Shown here piece after piece: positions 51,962 to 61,256 of a stretch of DNA of 64,000 nucleotides (positions within the stretch are counted from its first letter, which is position 1; every line of letters starts with the position of its first letter). Source of the DNA: Phototrophicus methaneseepsis (lineage in GTDB: Bacteria; Chloroflexota; Anaerolineae; Aggregatilineales; Phototrophicaceae); contig NZ_CP062983.1 of assembly GCF_015500095.1 (NCBI RefSeq), positions 4,526,001 through 4,590,000 on the forward strand. Reading direction: 5' to 3'. Under the pieces are notes generated by a model that saw nothing but the letters and a program-made list of their open reading frames with translations, was not told where the DNA came from and searched no databases. The position numbers were made by a program, and so were the translations under genes.

Positions 51962-53440
51962 TTAGTAAGCGTTGCGATTGCGGCGCAGCAAGGTCTGGGC
52001 AATCGTCCAGAAGACGATCTTAATATCCAGCCACAGAGACCAATTTTCAATATACCAGAGATCAGCACGTGTGCGCTGTGCAATCGATGTATCGCCCCGC
52101 AGCCCCTGAATCTGTGCCCAGCCCGTCATACCAGCCTTCTCGCGATGCCGCTCCATATACCTAGGAATGCGCTCGCGGAATTCTCGCACATACTGGGGTT
52201 GCTCTGGGCGTGGGCCAACGAGGCTCATATGACCCAGCAGCACATTGATAAGCTGCGGAATTTCATCCCAATTGGTGCGGCGCATAAAAGAGCCGATATG
52301 CGTCACACGCGGGTCATTTTCGACAGTCCAATCACCGAGCTTATCAGCGTCTGCCCGCATCGACCGGAATTTAATCATGGGGAATGGACGTCCATCTAAC
52401 CCCATTCGCATCTGCGTATAAAAGACAGGGCCTTTAGATTCCAGGTAGACAACCAACCCCGTCAACAGCATCAGCGGCGATAGGAAGATCAAACCCACTG
52501 CGGCCCCAAACACATCCATACCGCGCTTGAGGCTCAGCTTCCAACCGCGCAGAGCAATATCACGCACGGTCAGCAGCGGCGTCCCATCCAACTCATCGAC
52601 GTTCAGGTCACCAGCCATATACGCGAAGATATCCGGATAGACCTTAATATCAACGCGTCCACGCTGGCAGCGCGTCACCAGGTCAACCAGTTCAGCACGC
52701 TTCGCATCCGGCAGTGCGATAATCACCTGATCAACATAGTACTTGTCGATGACTTCCGGTATCTCGTCATAATCACCCACAATTTCTACGCCGAGCATCT
52801 TACCCTGATGATCGTCTTTGCTGGTGATCACCCCGACGACGGTATAGCCAAGGGAAGGCTTTTGCTTAATCTTACCCAGAATATCCCGCGCGATACGCCC
52901 GGTGCCGATAATCAAGAGATTATCAGAGATAATCCGGCGTTCCCGCAATCTGTTCTGGATCACCATGAAGACTTCACGCCCAATGGCGACAAACAACACG
53001 CTGAATAACCACACATACGTAAACATGCTGCGTGGGTAATTCACATATTGGAGCGTATTGCGGAAGATAAACTCCTGCATACCATAGACGATGAGCGAGC
53101 CAATTGTGACAGCCCCGGCTAAAGCCCGCAGACGATCAAACCGGCTGTATGTGCGGCGCTGATGATACAACTGGGATACAAAGAACATGAAGATCACCAC
53201 CACCAGTTGCAGGACAATGGTCGGCCCGTAACGCTCAAAATCTGGCGGATCTTCTGGAATGGCGAAAAGCGGCAAAACCTCACGAGCTTGATAGCCGACA
53301 ATGAACGCAAGAACAAGCATCGTCATATCAACGAGGATTTTAATCGCAGCCAGCCAGACTTTAATACGCTGCGTTCGTTTGATCGCAATCGGATTTAAGA
53401 TGGTATCAGGGGCGGTGTAGGCTGACGTATCTCTTGCCAT
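51962..53440 (-). CDS. Polyprenyl-phosphate sugar phosphotransferase
   Basis: 492 residues. The N-terminal half has about four to five membrane helices and a nucleotide-binding-like fold (VVGVITSKDD... and LLIIGTGRIARDI). The C-terminal half is the bacterial sugar transferase domain: RGMDVFGAAVGLIFLSPLML, FPMIKFRSMRADAD, and the MSLVGPRPEQP catalytic region. These proteins start exopolysaccharide or glycan synthesis by moving a sugar phosphate onto undecaprenyl phosphate; glucose or galactose is common, but this is not determined. ATG 53440 has a perfect AAGGAGG nine bases upstream, which lies inside the GT2 gene; the two genes overlap by about 46 bases. Confidence 0.9.
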   Translation of the reverse strand: MARDTSAYTAPDTILNPIAIKRTQRIKVWLAAIKILVDMTMLVLAFIVGYQAREVLPLFAIPEDPPDFERYGPTIVLQLVVVIFMFFVSQLYHQRRTYSRFDRLRALAGAVTIGSLIVYGMQEFIFRNTLQYVNYPRSMFTYVWLFSVLFVAIGREVFMVIQNRLRERRIISDNLLIIGTGRIARDILGKIKQKPSLGYTVVGVITSKDDHQGKMLGVEIVGDYDEIPEVIDKYYVDQVIIALPDAKRAELVDLVTRCQRGRVDIKVYPDIFAYMAGDLNVDELDGTPLLTVRDIALRGWKLSLKRGMDVFGAAVGLIFLSPLMLLTGLVVYLESKGPVFYTQMRMGLDGRPFPMIKFRSMRADADKLGDWTVENDPRVTHIGSFMRRTNWDEIPQLINVLLGHMSLVGPRPEQPQYVREFRERIPRYMERHREKAGMTGWAQIQGLRGDTSIAQRTRADLWYIENWSLWLDIKIVFWTIAQTLLRRNRNAY

Positions 53441-54309
53441 AAGCCACCACCTCCTTTCAACAACAACCCCATCATAATCAAACTGTGCAACCAGATCGGC
53501 GTCGTCGCACGATAGTGCTTGCGATAGAAGATCAGCATCGCACGCCAGAACTCGAACTGCGCTTTGCGGCTCTGGCTGCTGGCTGCTCGTTTGATGTGAT
53601 AAACCGTCACAGCCGGATGATACCAGACCTTCCAACCAGCCTGCTTGATGCGATAACACCAGTCAATGTCTTCCGCATACATAAAGAAGACTTCATCCAG
53701 CAAGCCTGTTTGTTCAATCGCCTCTTTGCGGATCTGCATATACGCGCCAACGACGCTGTCGACTTCAATCTCGTCATTCACATCTGCAAAGGTCATATTA
53801 TAGCGACCAAAGCGCTCACTCTTGGGGAACAGCTTCGCCAAACCGGAATAATGGTACAAGCTCACCATCGGAGTCGGGAAGCCACGCCGACAAGCTTTAT
53901 CCAGGCTGCCATCAGCGAGAATCAGCTTAGGGCCAGCAACACCCACATCGGGGCGCTGATCCATGAACTTCATCATATTGAATAATGCGTCTGGTGGGAG
54001 CTGCGTATCTGGATTGAGCAGGAGCGCATAACGGGGTGCTTCTGCGTCGACATCCCCAGGGCCACGATACCCCAAAGCGCGCAGGCCCATATTGTTACCA
54101 CGCGGATAGCCTGTATTCTCGTCGCTGCGGATAAGCTGTACCTGCGGGTAATTCTCCGCGACCATATCAGGGCTGCCATCATCCGATGCATTATCAACCA
54201 CCACAACCGTATACGAAAAGTCGCCTCGGCTGGCGAATACAGTCTGTAGACAGGTATCGAGATATTCTCTTGTGTTCCAATTGACGATCACAATGCCAAG
54301 ATCGTGCAT
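53395..54309 (-). CDS. Glycosyltransferase family 2
   Basis: 304 residues with a GT-A fold: LGIVIVNWNTREYLDTCLQTV, VVDNASDDGS, then LLNPDTQLPP for the acid-pair metal site, and DEVFFMYAEDIDWCYRIKQAGW for the catalytic-base region. It transfers sugar from a nucleotide sugar to a glycan or rhamnan-like acceptor; the product is not known. There is a C-terminal membrane-like helix. AGAGTGA lies near the ATG. The following sugar-transferase gene overlaps its end, so the two are translated together and probably act in one polysaccharide pathway. Confidence 0.9.
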   Translation of the reverse strand: MHDLGIVIVNWNTREYLDTCLQTVFASRGDFSYTVVVVDNASDDGSPDMVAENYPQVQLIRSDENTGYPRGNNMGLRALGYRGPGDVDAEAPRYALLLNPDTQLPPDALFNMMKFMDQRPDVGVAGPKLILADGSLDKACRRGFPTPMVSLYHYSGLAKLFPKSERFGRYNMTFADVNDEIEVDSVVGAYMQIRKEAIEQTGLLDEVFFMYAEDIDWCYRIKQAGWKVWYHPAVTVYHIKRAASSQSRKAQFEFWRAMLIFYRKHYRATTPIWLHSLIMMGLLLKGGGGLWQEIRQPTPPLIPS

Positions 54310-54569
54310 AGAGCCGTCACTCTTTGTAAATCCATAAGCGCCATCATAAAACGGGCCGATTTTACCACAAAAGCCCCTATCAATAACCTAACGATCCTGA
54401 CGATTTGTCATCGTTTGTGGCAAAAAATGCGCAGGTCGATCACTTACACAGAAGATTTCACTTGCAGGGTGATGCGAGTAACACATGTTATTCACCATGA
54501 GATCATCGCCCCACAACCCAGACATAACTGTTCGTAGCACCACCACACATCCCGCACCATCCGTTGTGC

Positions 54570-56117
54570 CTATAACGATGATGCCGTCGGCAGCGTTTGG
54601 AGCGGGGCTCCACGCAGGGCCGCACGCAGCGCTTGGCGGTCATCCCATGGGAATTCCGTCGTGCCAAAACACATACTCTGTTCATGGCCTTTGCCACACG
54701 CCATGACCACATCACCCATTTGTGCCATCTGGCACGCCTGATACAGTGCTTTGCCGCGATCCGGCACACGGATAAAGGTTTCGCCTTCTACCCCACCCTG
54801 GGAGTTACAGCCATCGGCCATCATCTGCAAAATTGCATCCAACGATTCTGTACGCGGGTCTTCCGCTGTCAAAATCGTAAAATCGGCCAACTGCGCGCTG
54901 ACCTCAGCCATCATACGTCGCTTTTCTACATCACGTAGGCCAGCGCTGCCAAAAACAGCGATCAAGCGCCCGCCCTGCTCGACCATCTCACGGCCTGCAT
55001 CCAGAGCCCGGCGCAGCGCATTAGGCGTATGAGCGAAGTCGACAAGTGCCAGGAAATCCTGCCCTTCATCGATGCGTTCCATCCGGCCAGAAATCATCTC
55101 CACTTGCGCCAAACCTGCGGCTGAATCCACATTGCTGACGCCCAACCCACGCGCCGCAGATAGGGCCGCCAGCGCATTATACACATTGAACGCACCGACA
55201 AGCTGCATCTGATACGCATCATCCGCGACCATAAAGCGCGTGCCATCGGCTGCATATTCAATGGCCCGTGCTTGCAAATCAGCCGCGTTTTCGATGCCAT
55301 AACTCATAACGCGATCTGCTGTAAAGGAGGCGAAATAATCAAACGAGGGATCATCCTTATTGATGACGGCCACTTTAGGCTGCGCACCTTTACGCTGGCT
55401 ATGCCCTAGCATCTCGAACAAGCGCCCCTTTGCTGCACGGTAAGCTTCCCAGGAGCCATGGAAATCAAGATGCTCGTGCGTGACGTTCGTCATCACAGCA
55501 ACGTCCATCTCAACGCCATTGAGCCGTCCCTGTGCCAATCCGTGACTAGTCATTTCAAGCACCACATGGGTCAGACCAGCTCGCCGCATCTGTGCCAGGT
55601 AGGCCTGGACCTGTGGCGCGCTCGGTGTGGTGACGTGCAGCCCTGTTTCCTCGCTGTGGTCGCCCAGGTCCGCGGCGATGGTGCTGATAAACCCGGCTTT
55701 ACCGCCTGTTGCCTGCTTCAATATCTGATGCAAGATGTGGCTGGTGGTCGTCTTGCCATCCGTGCCCGTGATGCCAACCACGATGAGGCCACGCGAGGGA
55801 AATCCATGATAGGCCGCAGCGAGATACCCTGTCGCTTGTTGTGCATCGGCCACACGGATATAAGGCACTCCTAGATTCTGTAAGGCTTGCTCTCCGACGA
55901 TAGCTGCTGCACCGCGCGCAATAGCGTCCGGGATGAAATGATGCCCATCCACAGAGAGACCCTGCCGTGCGACAAACACACCACCCGGTTCAATCAGGCG
56001 ATTATCTTCTGTCACAGGCGCTGTTACAGGAGTTTCTAAATCTTGTTGATTCATATGTATGGGTGCTGTTGGCAGCGATTGAATCAACTGTTGGAGGGTT
56101 ATCATCGTCGGGGCCAT
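54570..56117 (-). CDS. murE: UDP-N-acetylmuramyl-tripeptide synthetase
   Basis: MurE adds the third residue of the peptidoglycan stem peptide. The 515-residue protein has the P-loop VVGITGTDGKTTTS, the substrate loop THVVLEMTSHGLAQGRL, the middle domain with GRMERIDEG, and the C-terminal VMACGKGHEQ and DDRQALRAAL motifs. The residue-selection motif reads TAEDPRTE; DAP-adding enzymes carry DNPR, Lys-adding ones lack the Arg, so the Arg here hints at DAP, but the Asn is changed. The third residue is thus uncertain. The start is one of two ATGs (56117 or 56105), neither with a good ribosome site. Confidence 0.9.
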   Translation of the reverse strand: MAPTMITLQQLIQSLPTAPIHMNQQDLETPVTAPVTEDNRLIEPGGVFVARQGLSVDGHHFIPDAIARGAAAIVGEQALQNLGVPYIRVADAQQATGYLAAAYHGFPSRGLIVVGITGTDGKTTTSHILHQILKQATGGKAGFISTIAADLGDHSEETGLHVTTPSAPQVQAYLAQMRRAGLTHVVLEMTSHGLAQGRLNGVEMDVAVMTNVTHEHLDFHGSWEAYRAAKGRLFEMLGHSQRKGAQPKVAVINKDDPSFDYFASFTADRVMSYGIENAADLQARAIEYAADGTRFMVADDAYQMQLVGAFNVYNALAALSAARGLGVSNVDSAAGLAQVEMISGRMERIDEGQDFLALVDFAHTPNALRRALDAGREMVEQGGRLIAVFGSAGLRDVEKRRMMAEVSAQLADFTILTAEDPRTESLDAILQMMADGCNSQGGVEGETFIRVPDRGKALYQACQMAQMGDVVMACGKGHEQSMCFGTTEFPWDDRQALRAALRGAPLQTLPTASSL

Positions 56118-56294
56118 CTATCGGGTCATCTATCCTCTACGAGATGTTCATGAGGTGTTTATTGCGTCGCAGAGTTTAGCGGAAAGGCGTTTCTTTGAAA
56201 AGACTCGTATAAAAGCCCCTGTAAAAACCTGCTGTACGAAGTGCAGGCACATCAGCAGGTGAATAGACCCAGAAACGCAACCAGGAAACGCAAA

Positions 56295-56318
56295 GGGCAC
56301 AGCATATGCTGTGCCCTC
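56295..56318 (-). terminator. Intrinsic terminator after atpF
   Basis: GGGCACAG / CTGTGCCC with a CATATG centre forms a perfect palindrome of 22 bases (56295-56316). On the minus strand it is followed by TTTGCGTTT. Confidence 0.75.
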
Positions 56319-56342
56319 ATTGTTCTCAGAAGAGAAGTGAGC

Positions 56343-57164
56343 TTAGTTCAAGCGAGCAGACAGTGCGTTCAGGTTGCTACGAACGCTGCCATCGATCACG
56401 CGGCCAGGGGCACGCACGATCAGGCCACCCAGAATGGCCGGATCGACCACATAGGTGATGTCTTCAGTGCTCAGTTCGCCAGCAATCTTGGACTTTTCAG
56501 CATCGGTCAACGGCATAGCGCTGACGACCTCAACTGAACCCGCCACGTTTTTGGCATCAGCAGGCACTGTGCTGAAGAAGTTGCTGACCAGAGCTTGCTG
56601 CTTCTGCGGGTCGATTGACTCGCCCAGGATGCGCCCAGCTACGGCGCTAGAAATATTCAGCACCTGCTCGCGCAGACCAGCCAGCTCAGCATCACGAGCG
56701 GCCACACCCTCTTGATGGGCATTGACCTTGATGCCTTCAGCTTCTTGCTCAGCGGCCAGACGAATGGAGTTCGCCACTTCGTCACCACGACCACGAGCTT
56801 CTTCCAGCAATTTGGCTGATTCCGCACGGGCAGCAGCCAGGATTTTCTCGGCTTCAGCTTCAGCATTCTGACGTGCACGTGCAGCAGCGGCTGCATCTTC
56901 AAGGCCCTTCTGAATCTTCGCACTGCGAGAATCCAGGAAGTTCACCAGCGGGCGCCACAGCACCACGCCGAGAATGACGGCAATCAGGATGAAGTTGAAG
57001 GTATGCGTAAACAACAGACCAGCGTTAATGCCCAGCGGCGTCAGGGGGCTTTCTGCAGCGGCTGCGTGTTCTTCCTGGGCCAGGGCCACAGCGGGGAACA
57101 CAGCCAGAATAGCCACCAGCATTGCCGATGCCGGGATAAGCTGTTTCATGATCTTTTTACTCAT
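56343..57164 (-). CDS. atpF: ATP synthase subunit b with delta-like C-terminal domain
   Basis: 273 residues. The start looks like a signal peptide or first membrane helix (residues 5-30, ending AVALAQ), followed by a second helix (about 52-72) and the long b-type helix (about 75-180). The last ~70 residues read as the C-terminal part of subunit delta: LTDAEKSKIAGELSTEDITYVVDPAILGGLIVR then RVIDGSVRSNLNAL. The N-terminal helical domain of delta is not present. ATG 57164 is fixed by GGAGG ten bases upstream. The gene is the last of the Fo cluster (atpI-like, atpB, atpE, atpF); no atpH, atpA, atpG, atpD or atpC follows. Confidence 0.9.
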   Translation of the reverse strand: MSKKIMKQLIPASAMLVAILAVFPAVALAQEEHAAAAESPLTPLGINAGLLFTHTFNFILIAVILGVVLWRPLVNFLDSRSAKIQKGLEDAAAAARARQNAEAEAEKILAAARAESAKLLEEARGRGDEVANSIRLAAEQEAEGIKVNAHQEGVAARDAELAGLREQVLNISSAVAGRILGESIDPQKQQALVSNFFSTVPADAKNVAGSVEVVSAMPLTDAEKSKIAGELSTEDITYVVDPAILGGLIVRAPGRVIDGSVRSNLNALSARLN

Positions 57165-57186
57165 CGTAATCGGACCTCCCATCGCG

Positions 57187-57420
57187 CTAAAGCACGAACA
57201 GGACAACGAGCGCGACCACCAGTGCATAAATAGCCACAGCTTCCGCGAACACGATACCCAGAATCATGTTTGTCTGAATTGCACCGGCGGCATCTGGGTT
57301 ACGAGCGATACCCTGCATCGCACCCTGTACCATCAAACCAATGCCAATACCCGGGCCAAAAGCACCAACCATAGCCAGGCCAGCACCTACTGCCTTCAAA
57401 CCTACATCGAGTCCTTCCAT
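57187..57420 (-). CDS. atpE: ATP synthase subunit c
   Basis: A 77-residue, two-helix proteolipid: helix one [23 protein letters not shown], loop ARNPDA, and helix two [15 protein letters not shown], with the proton-binding glutamate at residue 59. The Na+-binding pattern (Gln in helix one, Ser/Thr after the Glu) is absent, so protons are probably the coupling ion. AAGGAG lies nine bases before the ATG. The gene is 22 bases ahead of atpF and 131 bases after atpB. Confidence 0.95.
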   Translation of the reverse strand: MEGLDVGLKAVGAGLAMVGAFGPGIGIGLMVQGAMQGIARNPDAAGAIQTNMILGIVFAEAVAIYALVVALVVLFVL

Positions 57421-57551
57421 GAGTTGTTACTCCTTAGTTCTTTCGTATCGTTAGTTATGCAGTCGTTAGATTTGCAGTTTATTGGGGCCACGCCCCTCAT
57501 TGATTGAAACTTACTTGCATTCCTGTGAAGACACCGCCGTTGATGCGGAGC

Positions 57552-59183
57552 TTACACATGTGCCTCAACGTGATCTTCTTCATGGACGTGGCTAACCATC
57601 GCCTGTGCACAGAAGAGCATGGTCAAGATTGCGAACACAGCCGCCTGCGCCGTACCGACGATCAATTCCAGGGCGAGGATGACAACAGGAACCGTTGTAC
57701 CCACCAGGAACATGATCACGACGAACAGAACAGACCCTGCGAACAAAGCACCAAACAAACGGAAGGAAAGACTGATGATCTTACCGATTTCCGAGATAAT
57801 CTCGAACAGACCGACCACAAAGTCAATCGCACCCAGAGGATGCTTGGCAACTGAACCCAGAGCATGAACGTTGATAAACTTCTGGAAGTAGTTCAAGCCC
57901 AGTTCGCTGATACCAAATGCCTGGATGGCAACGAAAGCGAGCAGCGCAAGCCCGATGGTGAAGCTCAGGTCTGTTGCGACACCACGAACAAACGGTGCAA
58001 CTGTGAACAACTGGTTGGTGAAGGTTGTCGCTTCCGCACCCACAAGGGCTTCGCGGATGACAATTTCCTGTCCAGCTTCAAGCTCTGTCGTCGGGCCAAT
58101 CGCGACCACATCTTCAAGCTCGTGTTCAGCTTCTTCTGCGGCAGCTTCTTCTGCAACGGCTTCTTCAACCTCAGCAGTTTCTTCGCCTTCGGCAGCTTCT
58201 TCAACCACCTCTTCCGCAGCTTCTTCGCTGTGATCTTCTGCCGCTTCGTGTGCATCAGCACCCGCAGCAACGAGATTCACAGTGCCATCATCAGCAGTGT
58301 TTGCCTCGATGATGCTCTCCGGCGAAATTTCTACCGGTGCATAACCTTCATACTCGACATCGACATATTCACTACCATCATCCAGCTCGGCAGTCAACAG
58401 GTCAGGAATACGAACCGTGTTAAAGTACTCAGCGACTTCTTCCAGCGTGTCCCCTTCTTCAGTCAGATAGGTCACTTTTTGATCGCGGAAAGGATCGAGC
58501 TGAGTGGGCAGGTAAGACTCATAAGCGTCAATACCCATCATCGCTTCGCAGCGATGGTAACTTTCATCGGATGCGGGTGTACCTGTATTGAGCGCTGCAT
58601 CGTTCTTCAGCACGAAATAAGGTTGCCCAGTGAATGACCCCAATTCGGAGACAGGGAAACCATTCAACACGACCGGATCATAATCTGCACAGTGCAGCAC
58701 ACCGACAGTTTCAACACCCGGCAGCAACTTACCCAGGTTACCTGCAAGCAAGAACAAGAAGATGCTCGCAACCAAGGGGAACAAGATGTACTTTACTTTG
58801 GGCTTGGTGCCCGCCTGATCTCGTGTCAGTCCCCACCACATGGAGCCGATTAATTCGACCACACCCTGGAACCGACCCGGTACTTCTTTCGTCCACCCTT
58901 TAGAAGCACGCCAAGCGAAGAACGCAATCAACAGGACGATGATATTCGCCAAGAGTGCGCCGCCAAGCGTGTTGACCAGTTGGAAATCCGGGAAGATCGC
59001 CTGGATTGGCGACAAGAAACCGGCCCAACCTTCTATATAGTACTCTGCGGGCACAGTAATCACAGGGAGTGTGACGGCTGTCCCCCATGCAGGGAGCACT
59101 ATAAAGGGGAATAAGAAGCACCCGAAGAAGGCGAAGATAACCAGCCCAACCAGGTATAAGCAACCACGTTGATTGGTGCTCAT
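57552..59183 (-). CDS. atpB: ATP synthase subunit a with large insert
   Basis: Subunit a, the proton channel, is normally 240-350 residues; this one is 543. Membrane segments are at about 10-30, 75-90, 130-152, and the standard C-terminal group from 400 on, with the essential arginine at 475 (SLSFRLFGALFAG). Between about residues 162 and 386 lies an extra, probably outside, part: residues 238-254 (TYLTEEGDTLEEVAEYF) and 286-304 (ISPESIIEANTADDG...), then 366-376 (TELEAGQEIVI), read like a LysM module interrupted by an Ala/Glu-rich acidic stretch (308-358). The C-terminus is His-rich. GGAG is nine bases before the ATG. Confidence 0.92.
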   Translation of the reverse strand: MSTNQRGCLYLVGLVIFAFFGCFLFPFIVLPAWGTAVTLPVITVPAEYYIEGWAGFLSPIQAIFPDFQLVNTLGGALLANIIVLLIAFFAWRASKGWTKEVPGRFQGVVELIGSMWWGLTRDQAGTKPKVKYILFPLVASIFLFLLAGNLGKLLPGVETVGVLHCADYDPVVLNGFPVSELGSFTGQPYFVLKNDAALNTGTPASDESYHRCEAMMGIDAYESYLPTQLDPFRDQKVTYLTEEGDTLEEVAEYFNTVRIPDLLTAELDDGSEYVDVEYEGYAPVEISPESIIEANTADDGTVNLVAAGADAHEAAEDHSEEAAEEVVEEAAEGEETAEVEEAVAEEAAAEEAEHELEDVVAIGPTTELEAGQEIVIREALVGAEATTFTNQLFTVAPFVRGVATDLSFTIGLALLAFVAIQAFGISELGLNYFQKFINVHALGSVAKHPLGAIDFVVGLFEIISEIGKIISLSFRLFGALFAGSVLFVVIMFLVGTTVPVVILALELIVGTAQAAVFAILTMLFCAQAMVSHVHEEDHVEAHV

Positions 59184-59234
59184 CTGGCGTTCTCCTCTCT
59201 ATCTACGGATACAAACAAAATATAGGACAAAGGA

Positions 59235-59561
59235 CTATTCCTCCTTATGTTCTAGTGGAACCGCTATGGGCACCTCATCCTCTACGGTTTGAACTACCTC
59301 GTGCGTTGGTTGATCATGCTTGTGTCCAAGTTTTGAGATCAAGCCAAGCGCAATTCGGATCATGATAAACAGGCTGAAAGGAACGCTGACCACCAACAAA
59401 CATATTGTGGCTGGTCCGCGCTGGCCTATCATGCCATCAATCCATAAGCCTAACGACAGCGCTGAAAATGCAATGAAAAGTGCGATGCAACCGGTTAAGG
59501 CGCTGATACCTGCAATAGCCAGGTTAGATATGCGCGGCGCACTCTTGTGACGCTTCATCAT
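59235..59561 (-). CDS. AtpI/AtpZ-like small membrane protein
   Basis: 108 residues with two membrane helices (about 12-38 and 47-75), a basic N-terminus, and an acidic/His-rich tail. The helix motif SLGLWIDGMIGQRGPAT, with Gly-Asp/Gly-rich turn, is typical of AtpZ/AtpI proteins, which help assemble the c-ring or carry Mg2+. It lies 51 bases before atpB, the usual place. Two ATG codons (59561 and 59558) are possible; the ribosome site is weak. Confidence 0.75.
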   Translation of the reverse strand: MMKRHKSAPRISNLAIAGISALTGCIALFIAFSALSLGLWIDGMIGQRGPATICLLVVSVPFSLFIMIRIALGLISKLGHKHDQPTHEVVQTVEDEVPIAVPLEHKEE

Positions 59562-59711
59562 TAACCGTCGCGCATGTTTCGTTCATCAATTTGGTAACTT
59601 TGATTTGCCACGCATGAGAATTTTATCACAAGCGTAACAGGCTGCCTATGTCGGGTCAGAGACAATTTTCCATAAATCGGCAAATTGCCACAGAAATTGC
59701 CGTCAATAACG

Positions 59712-61256
59712 CTATAACCCCGCGACCAGTACGGATACCGCCCGTGTGAGCGCATCCGCGCCTTCGCGCGCCCAGTTGAACAAAGGCGACACGGCCACCG
59801 TCCCCAATAGCAAAATCACGACCGACGTAATCCCCAGTGCCCAGGCATACGGCACCGTCAGCGTGATCGGTGTCTCATCATCTTCGCCCTTATCGACATA
59901 CATGATCTTGATGACGACAAGATAGTAGAAAAGGGCCACAATCGAGTTCAGGACCACGATAATCGCCAGTAACGTCATCTGGCTTTCTACGGCAGCCTGG
60001 AACAAGAAGAATTTACCAAAGAAACCAGCCGCAGGCGGGATACCAGCCAGCGAGAGAATACCAAGGGCAATCGCCAGGGCCAGCCAGGGGTTACGACGCT
60101 GTAAACCTGCGTAGTCGGATAAATCCTCGCTGCCGACAGCCTCCGTCACCACAACAATACCAGCGAAGATCGCCAGATTGGAGAAGGTATACATAAACAG
60201 GTAGAAGGCCACTGCTGAAACACCGAGCGTCATGCCCAGGTTCACATCACCTTGCATGGTGGGGCCACCCTGCAATGCTGCCACACCGACAAGCGTATAA
60301 CCAGCCTGTGCGATGGAGGAATAAGCCAACAAGCGCTTGATATTACGCTGACGCAGGGCAAGCACATTACCCACTGTCATAGAAACCACAGAAGCAATGC
60401 CAATGAAGGCCACCCAGAATTGCTGTACAGTCTCCCCTTCGATCACAACAGTGCCAGGGAAGACAGCCAACAAGAAGCGGACCAACACAGCGAAGCTCGC
60501 CGCTTTAGAGGCCACACTCAGGAAGGCCGTCACAGGGGTTGGCGCACCCTGGTAAACATCTGGCGTCCAGAAATGGAACGGCACAGCACTAATTTTGAAG
60601 CCAAAGCCCGTAATCACCATGACCAGTGCAATCAGCACGGCGACGACATTACCGCCGGAATTCAACGCAACAGCGATGCCTTCCAGGTTCGTCGTCCCCG
60701 TAAAGCCATACAGCAAGCTAAAGCCGTAAAGCATAATTGCCGAGGCGAAGGACCCAAACAAGAAGTACTTAATACCACTTTCGGCGCTGCGTGCATCTTC
60801 ACGGCTGAAGGCCGCCAACACGTACATCGGGATAGACAGCGTTTCCAGCGAGACGAATAGCATGATCAAATCAGCCGCGCTCACGAGCAAACAAGCGCCG
60901 AGCGTAGCGACCACAATCACGATATGGAACTCCGTCTTGCGATGAACGCCGCTGTCATCAATGGCAATCAGGCAAGTAATGGCCCCGCCAAGCAGGATCA
61001 TCACCTTGAAGATCGCGCCAAAGACATCGTAGCGGATCATATTGCCCCAGTACAACCCGGCTGTTTCTGGCGTGGGTGCCCACACAACCGGGGCAATCGC
61101 CAAAAAGGCAAGGCTCACTGCTGCCACATAGGCGATATTGCGGCGGTTTTCCTTACCCAGGTAGGACTCCAGGAAGACCAGCACAATTGCCAGTATGGTC
61201 AGGCCAATTTCCGCGCTGATGGCGGGTAGGCTGGCGAGTAAATCAAATTCAGGCAT
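59712..61256 (-). CDS. nuoN: NADH-quinone oxidoreductase subunit N
   Basis: 514 residues, about 14 membrane helices, an antiporter-like Complex I subunit. Seen are the VSLETLSIPMYVLAAFSREDARSAESGIKYF motif with the key Glu and Lys, FKISAVPFHFWTPDVYQGAPTPVT, and LAYSSIAQAGYTLVG, all standard for NuoN. It would pump protons. Its ribosome site (AGGGGG) is in the end of the upstream nuoM gene, whose stop TAA directly precedes the ATG, so the genes are coupled. Confidence 0.96.
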   Translation of the reverse strand: MPEFDLLASLPAISAEIGLTILAIVLVFLESYLGKENRRNIAYVAAVSLAFLAIAPVVWAPTPETAGLYWGNMIRYDVFGAIFKVMILLGGAITCLIAIDDSGVHRKTEFHIVIVVATLGACLLVSAADLIMLFVSLETLSIPMYVLAAFSREDARSAESGIKYFLFGSFASAIMLYGFSLLYGFTGTTNLEGIAVALNSGGNVVAVLIALVMVITGFGFKISAVPFHFWTPDVYQGAPTPVTAFLSVASKAASFAVLVRFLLAVFPGTVVIEGETVQQFWVAFIGIASVVSMTVGNVLALRQRNIKRLLAYSSIAQAGYTLVGVAALQGGPTMQGDVNLGMTLGVSAVAFYLFMYTFSNLAIFAGIVVVTEAVGSEDLSDYAGLQRRNPWLALAIALGILSLAGIPPAAGFFGKFFLFQAAVESQMTLLAIIVVLNSIVALFYYLVVIKIMYVDKGEDDETPITLTVPYAWALGITSVVILLLGTVAVSPLFNWAREGADALTRAVSVLVAGL

